From Rhodopseudomonas palustris (GTDB lineage: Bacteria > Pseudomonadota > Alphaproteobacteria > Rhizobiales > Xanthobacteraceae), in assembly GCF_003031265.1 (NCBI RefSeq), contig NZ_CP019966.1:4030001-4094000 (forward strand): a stretch of 64,000 nucleotides of DNA, read 5' to 3'. The position numbers and the translations under genes were made by a program. Numbering within the stretch: the stretch's first letter is position 1; each line of letters starts with the position of its first letter. This document shows positions 1-9,664 of the stretch, piece after piece. The notes under the pieces were generated by a model. That model was not told the origin of the DNA. It searched no databases and saw only the letters and a program-made list of their open reading frames with translations.

Positions 1-283
1 TCGCCGGCGTGATGATCTCGATTTTGGGGGGCGCGGCGAAGCAGGTGACGGCGACGCGACCGAACGTCTTCATATGCTCGGCCTTGCGATGCGGCTCCAG
101 CGCTTCGGCGTTTTCCCACTGCTCGACGAACACCATCTTGGAAGATTCGGTGACGCTCTCGTGCAGGTCGTAGGCGATGTTGCCGGGCTCCTTGCGCGTC
201 TCGGCGATGCAGGCTTTGGCAGCGGCGATCAGTTCGGCACGCATTTCGGGCTTCACGGTCAAAGTGGCGACGACATAGATCAC
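1..283 (-). CDS. Antibiotic biosynthesis monooxygenase (ABM)-fold protein, partial
   Basis: About 94 residues are visible; the C-terminus lies left of the window. Translation from a GTG at 283, preceded by a GGGAGG Shine-Dalgarno, starts IYVVATLTVKPEMRAEL and contains FVEQWENAEALEPHRKAEHM. This is the pattern of small dimeric ABM/YgiN-type proteins (beta strand, helix, then a WEN..AL..H motif). Known members are quinol monooxygenases or heme-degrading enzymes, but the substrate cannot be told here. The gene follows ureC on the same strand, where many relatives carry ureE, ureF or ureG, so those accessory genes must lie further left or elsewhere. The fold is fairly secure; the function is not. 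Confidence 0.75.
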   Translation of the reverse strand, partial: MIYVVATLTVKPEMRAELIAAAKACIAETRKEPGNIAYDLHESVTESSKMVFVEQWENAEALEPHRKAEHMKTFGRVAVTCFAAPPKIEIITPA

Positions 284-424
284 GAATATTCCTCCCGGCG
301 GTTTGTGTCTGCAAGGCCGGACATGCGCCGGCGCGCGGGACATTAGGCGGATGCGTCGGGGATGCAAAGGGGATGGCACGATGCTTGAGGCGCCAGTGAG
401 CGCGCACCTCGCCGCCCACACCAC

Positions 425-540
425 CGTCATCGCCCGGCTTGACCGGGCGACCCAGTATTCCAGGGCGTTCGTCGCGGAATCCAGCGCCAAAGGCGAACGC
501 TCTGGGATACTGGGTCCCCCGCTTTCGCGGGGGATGACGA
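425..540. repeat. Palindromic intergenic repeat, family A
   Basis: A compound palindrome. A small hairpin (CGCCCGG 431-437 with CCGGGCG 443-449) and a second one (CCCCCGC 516-522 with GCGGGGG 527-533) flank arms that read GACCCAGTAT and ATACTGGGTC. The ends are GTCATC and GATGAC. Related copies occur at 5492-5593 and 45539-45651. It lies downstream of ureC and could act as an mRNA-end structure. The rest of the 284-576 gap holds nothing else recognisable. Confidence 0.85.
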
Positions 541-576
541 TTGTTGGTGTGGCGGCTGCTGTGCTTCGCTTACCCC

Positions 577-2285
<1,709 letters not shown>

Positions 2286-2289
<4 letters not shown>

Positions 2290-2822
2290 AACACGGCCCT
2301 CCCGCGCGCGGCGGTTTCGTCGAATAAACGTTCGAGGTGATCGTTGACGCCGCGGCAGCCGGCCGCGACCTTTTCGGCCCAATCGAGATAGTCGAGCAGC
2401 CGGTCGCGTTCCCAATCGTCCGGCGGCGACAGGATCAGCGAGCGAAGATTGCTGATCTTGTCGGCGAGCTTGATCATCTTGGCGCGCGGCGCCAGATGCG
2501 GCGCGTGCTCGATCTGCAGCCGCTTGCGCTCGGCCTTCGGCAGCGTCTTGTCGTCGGTGCAGGCGACCACCAGCTCGGCGACGTCTTCGCTGAACAGCTC
2601 GGCGAGATCGTCGCGCGTGACGCCGGTGTCCTCAATGGTGTCGTGCAGCCAGCCGGCGGCCACCAGCGGCGCATCAGCGCCCTCCGTCGCGACCGTCAGC
2701 AGCAGCGCAACCTCGGCGAGGTGATTGACATAAGGCTCCTTGTCGGCGCCCTTGCGCCGCGTCCCGGCATGTTTTCGCGCGGCGAAGTCGGCAGCGCGAG
2801 ACACCAGCACGAGATCCGTCAT
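2286..2822 (-). CDS. Small HD-domain alarmone hydrolase-like protein (MESH1/SpoT-hydrolase type)
   Basis: 178 residues. It carries the motifs of the SpoT/MESH1 hydrolase domain and no synthetase domain: [11 protein letters not shown] and [10 protein letters not shown] near residues 14-40, [12 protein letters not shown] near 58-69, and [12 protein letters not shown] near 117-128. These supply the His, His-Asp, Glu-Asp and late Asp ligands of the Mn site. Family members remove the 3'-pyrophosphate of (p)ppGpp or hydrolyse NADPH. The start overlaps the ureB stop (TAATG) and the stop overlaps the ureC start (GTGA), so it is translated as part of the urease operon. That an alarmone hydrolase should sit between ureB and ureC is unusual. 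The substrate is inferred from motifs only. Confidence 0.8.
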
Positions 2823-3127
2823 TACAGCTTGCCCATCACGTCGCCGCGGAAGCCGTAGATCGTGCGACTGCCGGCGAGCGCGACGAGCTGGACGTCGCGG
2901 CTCTGGCCGGGCTCGAAGCGCACGGCGGTGCCGGCCGCGATGTCGAGCCGCATGCCGCGGGCCTTGTCGCGGTCGAATTGCAGCGCCGGGTTGGTTTCGA
3001 AGAAATGATAGTGCGACCCGACCTGAATCGGCCGATCGCCGGTGTTGGCCACCGTCAGCGTTACCGTGGCGCGCCCGGCGTTGAGCTCGATCTCGCCGTC
3101 TTCGATGAACAGTTCACCGGGGATCAT
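2822..3127 (-). CDS. ureB: Urease beta subunit
   Basis: 101 residues, the normal length for a separate UreB. It opens [18 protein letters not shown] and contains the family signatures [17 protein letters not shown] and FEPGQSRDV. It forms the (UreA-UreB-UreC)3 urease together with its neighbours. A Shine-Dalgarno-like AGGAGAAAG lies just upstream. Its stop codon overlaps the start of the HD hydrolase gene, which shows co-translation. The 159-base gap to ureA is filled by a palindromic repeat. Confidence 0.97.
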   Translation of the reverse strand: MIPGELFIEDGEIELNAGRATVTLTVANTGDRPIQVGSHYHFFETNPALQFDRDKARGMRLDIAAGTAVRFEPGQSRDVQLVALAGSRTIYGFRGDVMGKL

Positions 3128-3149
3128 CGACTTTCTCCTACAAGCTCAT

Positions 3150-3276
3150 GGTTCGAGACGCCCGACTACGCTCTTCGAGCGCCGCCGGGCTCCTCACCAT
3201 GAGGGCTTCGACTCGCACGGCCCTCATCCTGAGGAGCGCCCGCAGGGCGCGTCTCGAAGGATGGGCGACAGGGAAA
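3150..3276. repeat. Palindromic intergenic repeat, family F, between ureA and ureB
   Basis: The segment begins CATGGTTCGAGACGC and ends GCGTCTCGAAGGATGGG, giving outer inverted arms. Internally CTCACCATGAGGG, CCCTCATCCTGAGGAGCGC and CGCAGGGCG form further short dyads. It interrupts an otherwise tightly packed urease operon. No coding function is apparent. Confidence 0.75.
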
Positions 3277-3286
3277 CACACCGCCA

Positions 3287-3589
3287 CTACCTGATCGGCT
3301 GGTGCACGGTGACGAGCTTGGTGCCGTCGGGGAATGTGGCTTCGACCTGGATGTCGTGAATCATTTCGGCGATGCCGTCCATGCACTGGTCGCGGGTGAT
3401 CACCTGGGCGCCGGCGTGCATCAGCTCGGCGACGCTGCGGCCGTCGCGCGCGCCCTCGACGATGAAATCGGTGATCAGCGCCACGGCCTCGGGATGGTTG
3501 AGCTTGACGCCGCGCTCGAGCCGGCGGCGGGCGACCATCGCTGCCATCGAGACCAGCAGCTTGTCCTTTTCGCGGGGGGAGAGGTTCAT
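3287..3589 (-). CDS. ureA: Urease gamma subunit
   Basis: 100 residues, standard for UreA. The start is [20 protein letters not shown], and the conserved [25 protein letters not shown] and [15 protein letters not shown] follow in order. A GGGGAGAGG ribosome site lies directly before the ATG. The product is the small structural subunit of cytoplasmic urease. It lies 46 bases downstream of ureD and begins the structural gene series ureA-ureB-HD-ureC. Identification is very secure. Confidence 0.97.
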   Translation of the reverse strand: MNLSPREKDKLLVSMAAMVARRRLERGVKLNHPEAVALITDFIVEGARDGRSVAELMHAGAQVITRDQCMDGIAEMIHDIQVEATFPDGTKLVTVHQPIR

Positions 3590-3635
3590 GAAGGCACTCG
3601 ATCGAATGAGCCTGAAATTCGGACGTGACGCGGGA

Positions 3636-4475
3636 TCAACTCAGCCACAACCGTGGCAGCGCGCGGCCGGCGGCGCGGCCGAGAACGGTCATCATGTCGG
3701 CGCGCAGCTTCGCGGCATTTTGGGCGCAGAACCGGGCCATTGCAAACCCATTCCACGCCGAAATCCCAAGCTCGGCGCCGAACGTATCGGCCGCCTCGCG
3801 CAGCCGCTCGACCAGCGCCGCATCGCCCGGCGCAATCAATGCGGTGCCGATCGCGACGCCGGCTTTGGCCACTGCAGGGCGTGCCAAGAGGGCACCGATC
3901 TCGCCATCGAGCCGCACGGTTTCGGCGAACACTAGTTTGCCGCCCCGCCGCATCCGCCAGCGGTCGACGAAGCGGCCGTGCTGCATGGTCTCGCCCATCG
4001 CCGAGCGCCCGAAGATCACCATCTCGGACAGCAGCAGCGAAGCATCGTCCGCAAGCTCGATATCGATCCGTCGCTCGGCGCGCGCCTGATCGAACAGGAT
4101 GGTCTCCTGCGGCAGCCACGCCAGATGGCCGCCACTCGCGACCTTGAGGTTGATATCGAGCTGCGCGGCGGGACCATGCGAGCGATACACCTTCTCGGCC
4201 GCCGCCGTGGTCAGCGTCAGCCGCGCATCGGCCTGAACGTCGAGGCTGATGCTGAAGCGATCCCCACCAGCGACGCCGCCGGCGGTATTCACCAGCACAG
4301 CCGACAGCCCCTGCTGCTCCGGCGATGGAAAGCGCACGCGGAGCGATCCGGCTTCGTGCACCGGTCCGCGCCGCGTGACGCCGTCATCCGCCCGCACCTC
4401 GACGGCCACTTCGCCGACCGCGCGATTGGCGGCGAAGGTCTGCGAGGTGATGAGGCTGGTATCGGTCGCGATCAT
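3636..4475 (-). CDS. ureD: Urease accessory protein UreD (UreH)
   Basis: 279 residues from the ATG at 4475 ([20 protein letters not shown]), matching the usual length of about 280. An in-frame GTG at 4526 would extend it by 17 residues, but those overlap a palindromic repeat and lack conservation. Typical UreD motifs are present: [41 protein letters not shown] and [12 protein letters not shown]. UreD is the scaffold that binds apo-urease and recruits UreF/UreG for nickel insertion. It heads the ure genes directly after the urea transporter. No ureE, ureF or ureG is in view. Confidence 0.95.
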   Translation of the reverse strand: MIATDTSLITSQTFAANRAVGEVAVEVRADDGVTRRGPVHEAGSLRVRFPSPEQQGLSAVLVNTAGGVAGGDRFSISLDVQADARLTLTTAAAEKVYRSHGPAAQLDINLKVASGGHLAWLPQETILFDQARAERRIDIELADDASLLLSEMVIFGRSAMGETMQHGRFVDRWRMRRGGKLVFAETVRLDGEIGALLARPAVAKAGVAIGTALIAPGDAALVERLREAADTFGAELGISAWNGFAMARFCAQNAAKLRADMMTVLGRAAGRALPRLWLS

Positions 4476-4534
4476 GTCGAGCGTCCGCGACGCCAGGAAG
4501 GCAGCGAGCTCCCTCGTCCCGAGCACGGCGAGCT

Positions 4535-4677
4535 CCCTCGCCCCGCTGTTGCGGGGAGAGGGCTGGGGCGAGAGGCGACGCGGGTCGCAGACTCTCGGCT
4601 CTGCGGAAGCGCCCCCTCACCCGATCGGCATCGCTGCGCGACGCCGATCGACCTCTCCCCGCGCGCGGGGAGAGGTG
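4535..4677. repeat. Palindromic intergenic repeat, family E
   Basis: A compound repeat between urtE and ureD. It contains CCCCGC-TGTT-GCGGGG followed by an AGAGGGCTGGGGCGAGAGG stretch, then CCTCACCC, GATCGGCATCGC/GCGACGCCGATC arms and CTCTCCCCGCGCGCGGGGAGAG. Related GC-rich C/G-run elements are at 7678-7897 and 61850-61937. Confidence 0.8.
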
Positions 4678-4725
4678 AAGAGAGGCGCGCGTGGTGATGC
4701 CGAAGCTGATGAGTCAAAAGCCGTC

Positions 4726-5421
4726 CTACAGCGCCATCTGCCGGCTGATCTCGGCGGGGTCGAGGCTGGCGCGGTCGCAGGTGTACTTCACTGCGCCGCG
4801 ATCCATCACCGCGAAGCTGTCGCCGAGCTCGCAGGCGAAATCGAGATATTGTTCGACCAGCACAATGGCGATGTTGCCGAGATTGCGCAAATACGAAATC
4901 GCCCGGCCGATGTCCTTGATGATCGACGGTTGAATGCCCTCGGTCGGCTCGTCGAGCAGCAGCACCTTGGGCCGCATCACCAGCGCGCGGCCGATCGCGA
5001 GCTGCTGCTGCTGGCCGCCGGACAGGTCGCCGCCGCGCCGCTTCAGCATCGAGTTGAGCACCGGAAACAACGAGAACACGTCGTCGGGGATCGACTTGTC
5101 GGCGCGCTTCAGCGGCGCATAGCCGGTCTTGAGGTTTTCTTCGACCGTGAGCAGCGGAAAGATCTCACGGCCCTGCGGCACCAGCGAGATGCCGCGCCGC
5201 GCTCGCTCATACGGCTTCAGATGCGAGATGTCGGTGCCGTCGAAGGTGATCGCGCCGGACGAGATCGGCTGCTGGCCCACCAGCGCACGCAGCAGGCTGG
5301 TCTTGCCGACGCCGTTGCGGCCGAGCACGCAAGTGACCTTGCCGGGCTCCGCCGCGATCGACACGCCGCGGAGCGCCTGCGCGGCGCCGTAGTACAGATT
5401 GATGTTGTCGACGGTGAGCAT
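4726..5421 (-). CDS. urtE: Urea ABC transporter ATP-binding protein UrtE
   Basis: 231 residues from the ATG at 5421 (MLTVDNINLYYGAAQALRGV), preceded by GAGGAC. A longer in-frame start at 5451 lacks family support. Walker A is GRNGVGKTS, the signature is LSGGQQQQLAIGRAL and Walker B is VLLLDEPTEGIQPS, followed by the switch EQYLDFA. The EGIQPS sequence is characteristic of UrtE within the LivF-like family. Together with UrtD it energises high-affinity urea import. It is the last transporter gene, about 250 bases before ureD with a repeat in the gap. Confidence 0.96.
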   Translation of the reverse strand: MLTVDNINLYYGAAQALRGVSIAAEPGKVTCVLGRNGVGKTSLLRALVGQQPISSGAITFDGTDISHLKPYERARRGISLVPQGREIFPLLTVEENLKTGYAPLKRADKSIPDDVFSLFPVLNSMLKRRGGDLSGGQQQQLAIGRALVMRPKVLLLDEPTEGIQPSIIKDIGRAISYLRNLGNIAIVLVEQYLDFACELGDSFAVMDRGAVKYTCDRASLDPAEISRQMAL

Positions 5422-5491
5422 GGGCTCGTCCTCAATATGTAACTTCAGCAAGAGCCGGCGTACTCGGCACGGCCGTCGTCCCGTCCACGGC

Positions 5492-5593
5492 CGTCATCCC
5501 CCCGCGGATGCGGGGGATCCGGTACGCCGCAGCGTTGCGGTAAACACGCGGCGCCCTGGGATACTGGGTCGCCCGCCAGCGCGGGCGATGACG
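5492..5593. repeat. Palindromic intergenic repeat, family A
   Basis: Lies between urtD and urtE. It starts CGTCATCCCCCCGCGG, with the hairpin CCCCCGC/GCGGGGG, and ends CTGGGATACTGGGTCGC followed by the hairpin CGCCCGC/GCGGGCG and GATGACG. It has the same organisation as 425-540 with a different centre. Confidence 0.85.
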
Positions 5594-5641
5594 GTGCAGC
5601 GTGGGGAGACGGCGCGAGAAACAACCCAGCAAGAATCATCC

Positions 5642-6406
5642 TCAGCGCCCCAGATACACTTCCACGACCCGCTCATTGGCAGACACGTCGTCGATCGTGC
5701 CCTCGGCCAGCACCGTGCCTTCGTGCAGGCACGTGACCTTGACGCCGAGTTCGCGCACGAAGGTCATGTCGTGCTCGACCACCATCACGGTCTTGTCGTG
5801 GCTGTTGATCTCGCGCAGCAGCTCCGCGGTCTGCTGGGTTTCGACGTCGGTCATGCCGGCGACCGGTTCGTCGACCAGCAACACCTTGGGGTCCTGTGCC
5901 AGCAGCATGCCGATCTCAAGCCACTGCTTCTGGCCGTGCGACAGCGAGCCGGCGAGCCGGTCGCGGGCGTCGCGCAAGCGGATGATGTCGAGTACGCGCT
6001 CGATCCGCTCACTCTCGTCCCTGCTCCGCCGCCAGAACAGCGTGCCGCGGACGCTGTGATCGACGTTGAGGGCCAGCAGCAGATTATCCTCGATGGTTTG
6101 GCTTTCGAACACCGTCGGCTTCTGGAATTTGCGGCCGATGCCGAGCTTGGCGATCTCGGTCTCGTCGAGCTTGGTGAGGTCGACGGTGCCGTCGAACACC
6201 ACCTCGCCTTTGTCCGGCTTGGTCTTGCCGGTGATGATATCCATCATCGTGGTCTTGCCGGCGCCGTTCGGGCCGATGATCGCCCGCATCTCGCCGGGCT
6301 CCAGCGTCAGCGAGAGGTTGTTGATGGCGTGAAAGCCGTCGAACGAGACATGGACGCCGTCGAGATACAACATCGCCGAGGTCGAGCGGGTTTCGAGCAT
6401 GCTCAT
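5642..6406 (-). CDS. urtD: Urea ABC transporter ATP-binding protein UrtD
   Basis: 254 residues of the LivG-like family. Walker A is GPNGAGKTTMMD (about residues 44-55), the signature is LSHGQKQWLEIGMLL (with HGQ in place of GGQ, as usual in UrtD) and Walker B is VLLVDEPVAGMTD. The start at 6406 has GGCGGAG upstream and lies 4 bases after the urtC stop. UrtD pairs with UrtE on the cytoplasmic face of the urea permease UrtBC. Confidence 0.96.
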   Translation of the reverse strand: MSMLETRSTSAMLYLDGVHVSFDGFHAINNLSLTLEPGEMRAIIGPNGAGKTTMMDIITGKTKPDKGEVVFDGTVDLTKLDETEIAKLGIGRKFQKPTVFESQTIEDNLLLALNVDHSVRGTLFWRRSRDESERIERVLDIIRLRDARDRLAGSLSHGQKQWLEIGMLLAQDPKVLLVDEPVAGMTDVETQQTAELLREINSHDKTVMVVEHDMTFVRELGVKVTCLHEGTVLAEGTIDDVSANERVVEVYLGR

Positions 6407-6410
6407 GACG

Positions 6411-7577
6411 TCACTCCGCCGGCTTCGGTTGGATCACGCCGTCTTCCCGCGCCGCGCTGTCCGCGGCATCGGTCGGCGGCAGCTTGCGCGAGGCCAGCCA
6501 GGCATTGACGGTGCCGACGATGCCCTTCGGCAGCAGCAGCGTCACCGCCACGAACAGGGCACCGAGCATGAACAGCCAATACGGCGCCAGCGGCCCGGAG
6601 GTGAACACCGTCTTGGCGTAGTTGACGACGATCGCACCCAGCGCAGCGCCGACCAGTGTGCCGCGACCGCCGACCGCGACCCAGATCACCGCCTCGATCG
6701 AATTGCCGGGGGCGAATTCGCTCGGATTGATGATGCCGACCTGCGGCACGTACAGCGCGCCCGCGACGCCGGCCATGCACGCCGACAGCGTGAACACGAA
6801 CAGCTTGTAGGACTCGACACGGTAGCCGAGGAACCGGGTGCGGCTTTCGGCATCGCGGATCGCGATCAGCACCTTGCCGAGCTTGGAGGTGACGACCGCC
6901 CGGCAGATGAAGAAGCCAATCGCCAGCGCCAGACAGCTCAGCATGAACAGCGCCGCGCGGGTGCCGTCGGCCTGGACGTTGAAGCCTAGGATGTCCTTGA
7001 AATCGGTCAGGCCGTTATTGCCGCCGAAACCGAAATCGTTGCGAAAGAACGCCAGCAGCAACGCATAGGTCATCGCTTGCGTGATGATCGACAGATACAC
7101 GCCGGTGACGCGGGAGCGGAATGCCAGCCAGCCGAAACAGAACGCGAGCAGGCCCGGCACCAGCAGCACCATCACCGCCGCGAACCAGAACATGTCGAAG
7201 CCGTACCAGTACCAGGGCAGTTCCTTCCAGTTCAGAAACACCATGAAGTCCGGCAGGGTCGGATTGGCATAGACGCCGCGGGTGCCGATCTGACGCATCA
7301 GATACATGCCCATCGCGTAGCCGCCGAGCGCGAAGAAGGCGCCGTGGCCAAGCGAGAGGATGCCGCAATAGCCCCAGATCAGGTCGATCGACAGCGCGAG
7401 CAGCGCGTAGCAGACGTATTTGCCGAACAGCGAGATCAGATAGGTCGGCACGTGCAGCGCCGACGACTCCGGCGTCAGCAGATTGAGCAGCGGCAGCAGG
7501 ATTCCGATCGCGGCGAGCAGCACCAGAAAGATCGTCGCCCCGCGATCGAGCGAGCGGGTGAGGATGTGCGGGGTCAT
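6411..7577 (-). CDS. urtC: Urea ABC transporter permease UrtC
   Basis: 388 residues from the ATG at 7577 (MTPHILTRSLDRGATIFLVL). An alternative start 15 codons earlier reads into poor sequence. It is a LivM-type integral membrane protein with many hydrophobic segments. Recognisable UrtC sequences are DLIWGYCGILSLGHGAFFALGGYAMGM, here read as WGYCGILSLGHGAFF, then GNNGLTDF, AIRDAESRTRFLGY and WVAVGGRGTLVGA. It forms the urea channel with UrtB. It is closely followed by urtD (4-base gap) but is separated from urtB by a repeat-filled gap of about 364 bases. Confidence 0.96.
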   Translation of the reverse strand: MTPHILTRSLDRGATIFLVLLAAIGILLPLLNLLTPESSALHVPTYLISLFGKYVCYALLALSIDLIWGYCGILSLGHGAFFALGGYAMGMYLMRQIGTRGVYANPTLPDFMVFLNWKELPWYWYGFDMFWFAAVMVLLVPGLLAFCFGWLAFRSRVTGVYLSIITQAMTYALLLAFFRNDFGFGGNNGLTDFKDILGFNVQADGTRAALFMLSCLALAIGFFICRAVVTSKLGKVLIAIRDAESRTRFLGYRVESYKLFVFTLSACMAGVAGALYVPQVGIINPSEFAPGNSIEAVIWVAVGGRGTLVGAALGAIVVNYAKTVFTSGPLAPYWLFMLGALFVAVTLLLPKGIVGTVNAWLASRKLPPTDAADSAAREDGVIQPKPAE

Positions 7578-7677
7578 TGGCACAGCCCCCGCACCGCAAC
7601 ACCACGCACGTCCCTCACGCATACACGCAAAGCGATCGCATCGAGAGCTTCGAAAGCCATCGCACCGGAGCCTTCTT

Positions 7678-7897
7678 CACCCTCCCCTAGAGGGGGAGGG
7701 TCGGCGGGTAGCTCGCGAAGCGCGGTGCACGCCGGGGTGGGGTGAACCGCGGGCACGGCGGATGAACTCTTCGCCACCCCACCCCGCTCGCTGCGCGAGC
7801 GACCCTCCCCCTCCAGGGGAGGGTGAACCGCAGCAGCGAGCACTGAGCCCGTGGCAAGTGCCCTCACCCCAGCCCTCTCCCACAGGCGGGAGAGGGA
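7678..7897. repeat. Compound palindromic repeat, family E, between urtB and urtC
   Basis: Runs such as CCCTCCCCTAGAGGGGGAGGG, then CGCTCGCTGCGCGAGCG with CCCTCCCCCTCCAGGGGAGGG-like sequence, and finally CCCTCTCCCACAGGCGGGAGAGGG. At least three stem-loops can be drawn. The flanking 7578-7677 and 7898-7941 bases show nothing else. This is the longest gap inside the urt genes. Confidence 0.8.
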
Positions 7898-7941
7898 GTT
7901 CGGCTGCGGCGCGGAGCGGAGGTGGTGCATTCCAATCATCC

Positions 7942-9555
7942 TCATGCCTCCACCGCCCGGCCCTTGAGCGCGAACAGGCCGCGGGGGCGCTTTTGGATGA
8001 ACAGGATGATCAGCACCAGGATGGCGATCTTGCCGAGCACGGCGCCGGCGACCGGCTCCAGGAACTTGTTGGCGATGCCGAGCGAGAACGCGCCGACCAG
8101 CGTGCCCCACAGGTTTCCGACGCCGCCGAACACCACCACCATGAAGCTGTCGATGATGTAGCTCTGGCCGAGGTTCGGCGAGACGTTGTCGATCTGCGAC
8201 AGCGCTACACCGGCAATGCCGGCGATGCCGGAGCCGAGCCCGAAGGTCAGCGCATCGACCCGCGACGTAGCAATCCCCATCGACGCCGCCATCCGGCGGT
8301 TCTGCGTCACCGCCCGCATCTCCAGGCCGAGCGAGGTGTAGCGCAGCATCGCCAGCAGCAGGGCGAACACCGCCAGCGTGAAGCACAGGATCCACAGCCG
8401 GTTGTAGGTGATGGTCATCTCGCCGAGTTCGAATGCGCCGCTCATCCAGCTCGGATTGCCGACCTCGCGATTGGTCGGGCCGAACAGCGTGCGGACCGCC
8501 TGCTGCAGGATCAGCGACAGGCCCCAGGTGGCGAGCAGCGTTTCCAAAGGACGACCGTAGAGGAAGCGGATCACGGTGCGCTCGATCAGCACGCCGATCG
8601 CGCCGGCGACCAGGAAGGCGAGCGGCACCGCGATCAGCAGCGAATAGTCGAACAGCGCCGGATAGCGGGTGCGGATCGCCTCCTGCACCACGAAGGTGGT
8701 GTAGGCGCCGAGCATCACCATCTCGCCATGCGCCATGTTGATCACGCCCATCACGCCGAAGGTGATGGCGAGACCGATCGCGGCGAGCAGCAGCACCGAG
8801 CCGAGCGACAGCCCGTACCAGGCGTTCTGCACCATCGACCAGATCGCCAGATTGCGCTCGATCGACGCCTTGGCGCTGGCGATGCCGCTGGCGACAGCGG
8901 GGCTCTGGTTCGACGGCGCGCCGGTGAGCAGCGCCATCGCCTCCTGATCGCCGCGCGCCTTGATGGTGGCGATTGCATCCAGCTTGTCGGCATCGGAAGC
9001 GCCCTGCTTGAACAGCAGGATCGACGCCCGCGCCTCAGTGAAGGCGCGCTTGGCGGCGGCATTCTTTTCCGCCTTCAGCGCCGCCTCGACGGTCGGCAGC
9101 ATGGTCTCGTCGTGCGACTTGAATACCGACTGCGCCGCCTGGATTCGCTTGTCGAGATCCGGCGACAGCAGAGTCAGGCCGGCCATCGCGCCGGCGACGA
9201 CGCGGCGCAGCTTGTTGTTGAGCCGGACCGCGCTGGCCTTGGCCGGCAGCGCACCGACCGCCTCGCCGGTCGCCGCATTGGCGATCTTGCCGTCGTCGGT
9301 CTTGATGAAAGCCGCCTTGCTGTCGGGATCGGCGTAGAGCTTGCCGTCCTGCAGCGCGGTGATGATCACCGCAGCGCGCGGATTGCCGCTGGCGACCAGC
9401 TTGCCGATCGCGTCCTCGCTGTCGGAGAAGGAATCTTGGGCGAATTGCGCGATGGCGTCCTCATAGGGACCGGCCACTGCCGGCAAGCTCCCCAATGTGG
9501 CGAACGCGATCGCGACCGCGGCAAACAGAATGCGCGTCAGATGGATGAGAGGCAC
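7942..9555 (-). CDS. urtB: Urea ABC transporter permease UrtB
   Basis: 537 residues. A signal-peptide-like N-terminus (ILFAAVAIAFATLGSLPAVAG) leads a helical domain of about 200 residues rich in Ala/Lys (for example KTDDGKIANAATG), which distinguishes UrtB from ordinary LivH proteins. A LivH-type membrane domain follows, with GVMGVINMAHGEMVMLGAY, ATWGLSLILQQAVRTLFGP, NRRMAASMGI and VVFGGVGNLWGTLVGA. It is a membrane partner of UrtC for urea. It lies 109 bases downstream of urtA. Confidence 0.96.
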   Translation of the reverse strand: MPLIHLTRILFAAVAIAFATLGSLPAVAGPYEDAIAQFAQDSFSDSEDAIGKLVASGNPRAAVIITALQDGKLYADPDSKAAFIKTDDGKIANAATGEAVGALPAKASAVRLNNKLRRVVAGAMAGLTLLSPDLDKRIQAAQSVFKSHDETMLPTVEAALKAEKNAAAKRAFTEARASILLFKQGASDADKLDAIATIKARGDQEAMALLTGAPSNQSPAVASGIASAKASIERNLAIWSMVQNAWYGLSLGSVLLLAAIGLAITFGVMGVINMAHGEMVMLGAYTTFVVQEAIRTRYPALFDYSLLIAVPLAFLVAGAIGVLIERTVIRFLYGRPLETLLATWGLSLILQQAVRTLFGPTNREVGNPSWMSGAFELGEMTITYNRLWILCFTLAVFALLLAMLRYTSLGLEMRAVTQNRRMAASMGIATSRVDALTFGLGSGIAGIAGVALSQIDNVSPNLGQSYIIDSFMVVVFGGVGNLWGTLVGAFSLGIANKFLEPVAGAVLGKIAILVLIILFIQKRPRGLFALKGRAVEA

Positions 9556-9664
9556 TGAAGTATCCCGGCAAGGATGAAGGTGCGTCGGAGGATGGAAAGG
9601 GCGGCGCGCACCGGCGTCGCCGCCCTCTCGCTTGTCGGACGTCAGCGGATGATCAGGCGAACCG

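Noticed and set aside
4476..4526. Longer UreD start at the GTG at 4526
   Set aside because: The extra 17 residues overlap a palindromic repeat; the ATG at 4475 gives the normal length.
7483..9558. 691-codon plus-strand frame opposite urtB
   Set aside because: Antisense shadow of urtB and repeats. The translation has no domain and is very rich in Gln, Arg and His.
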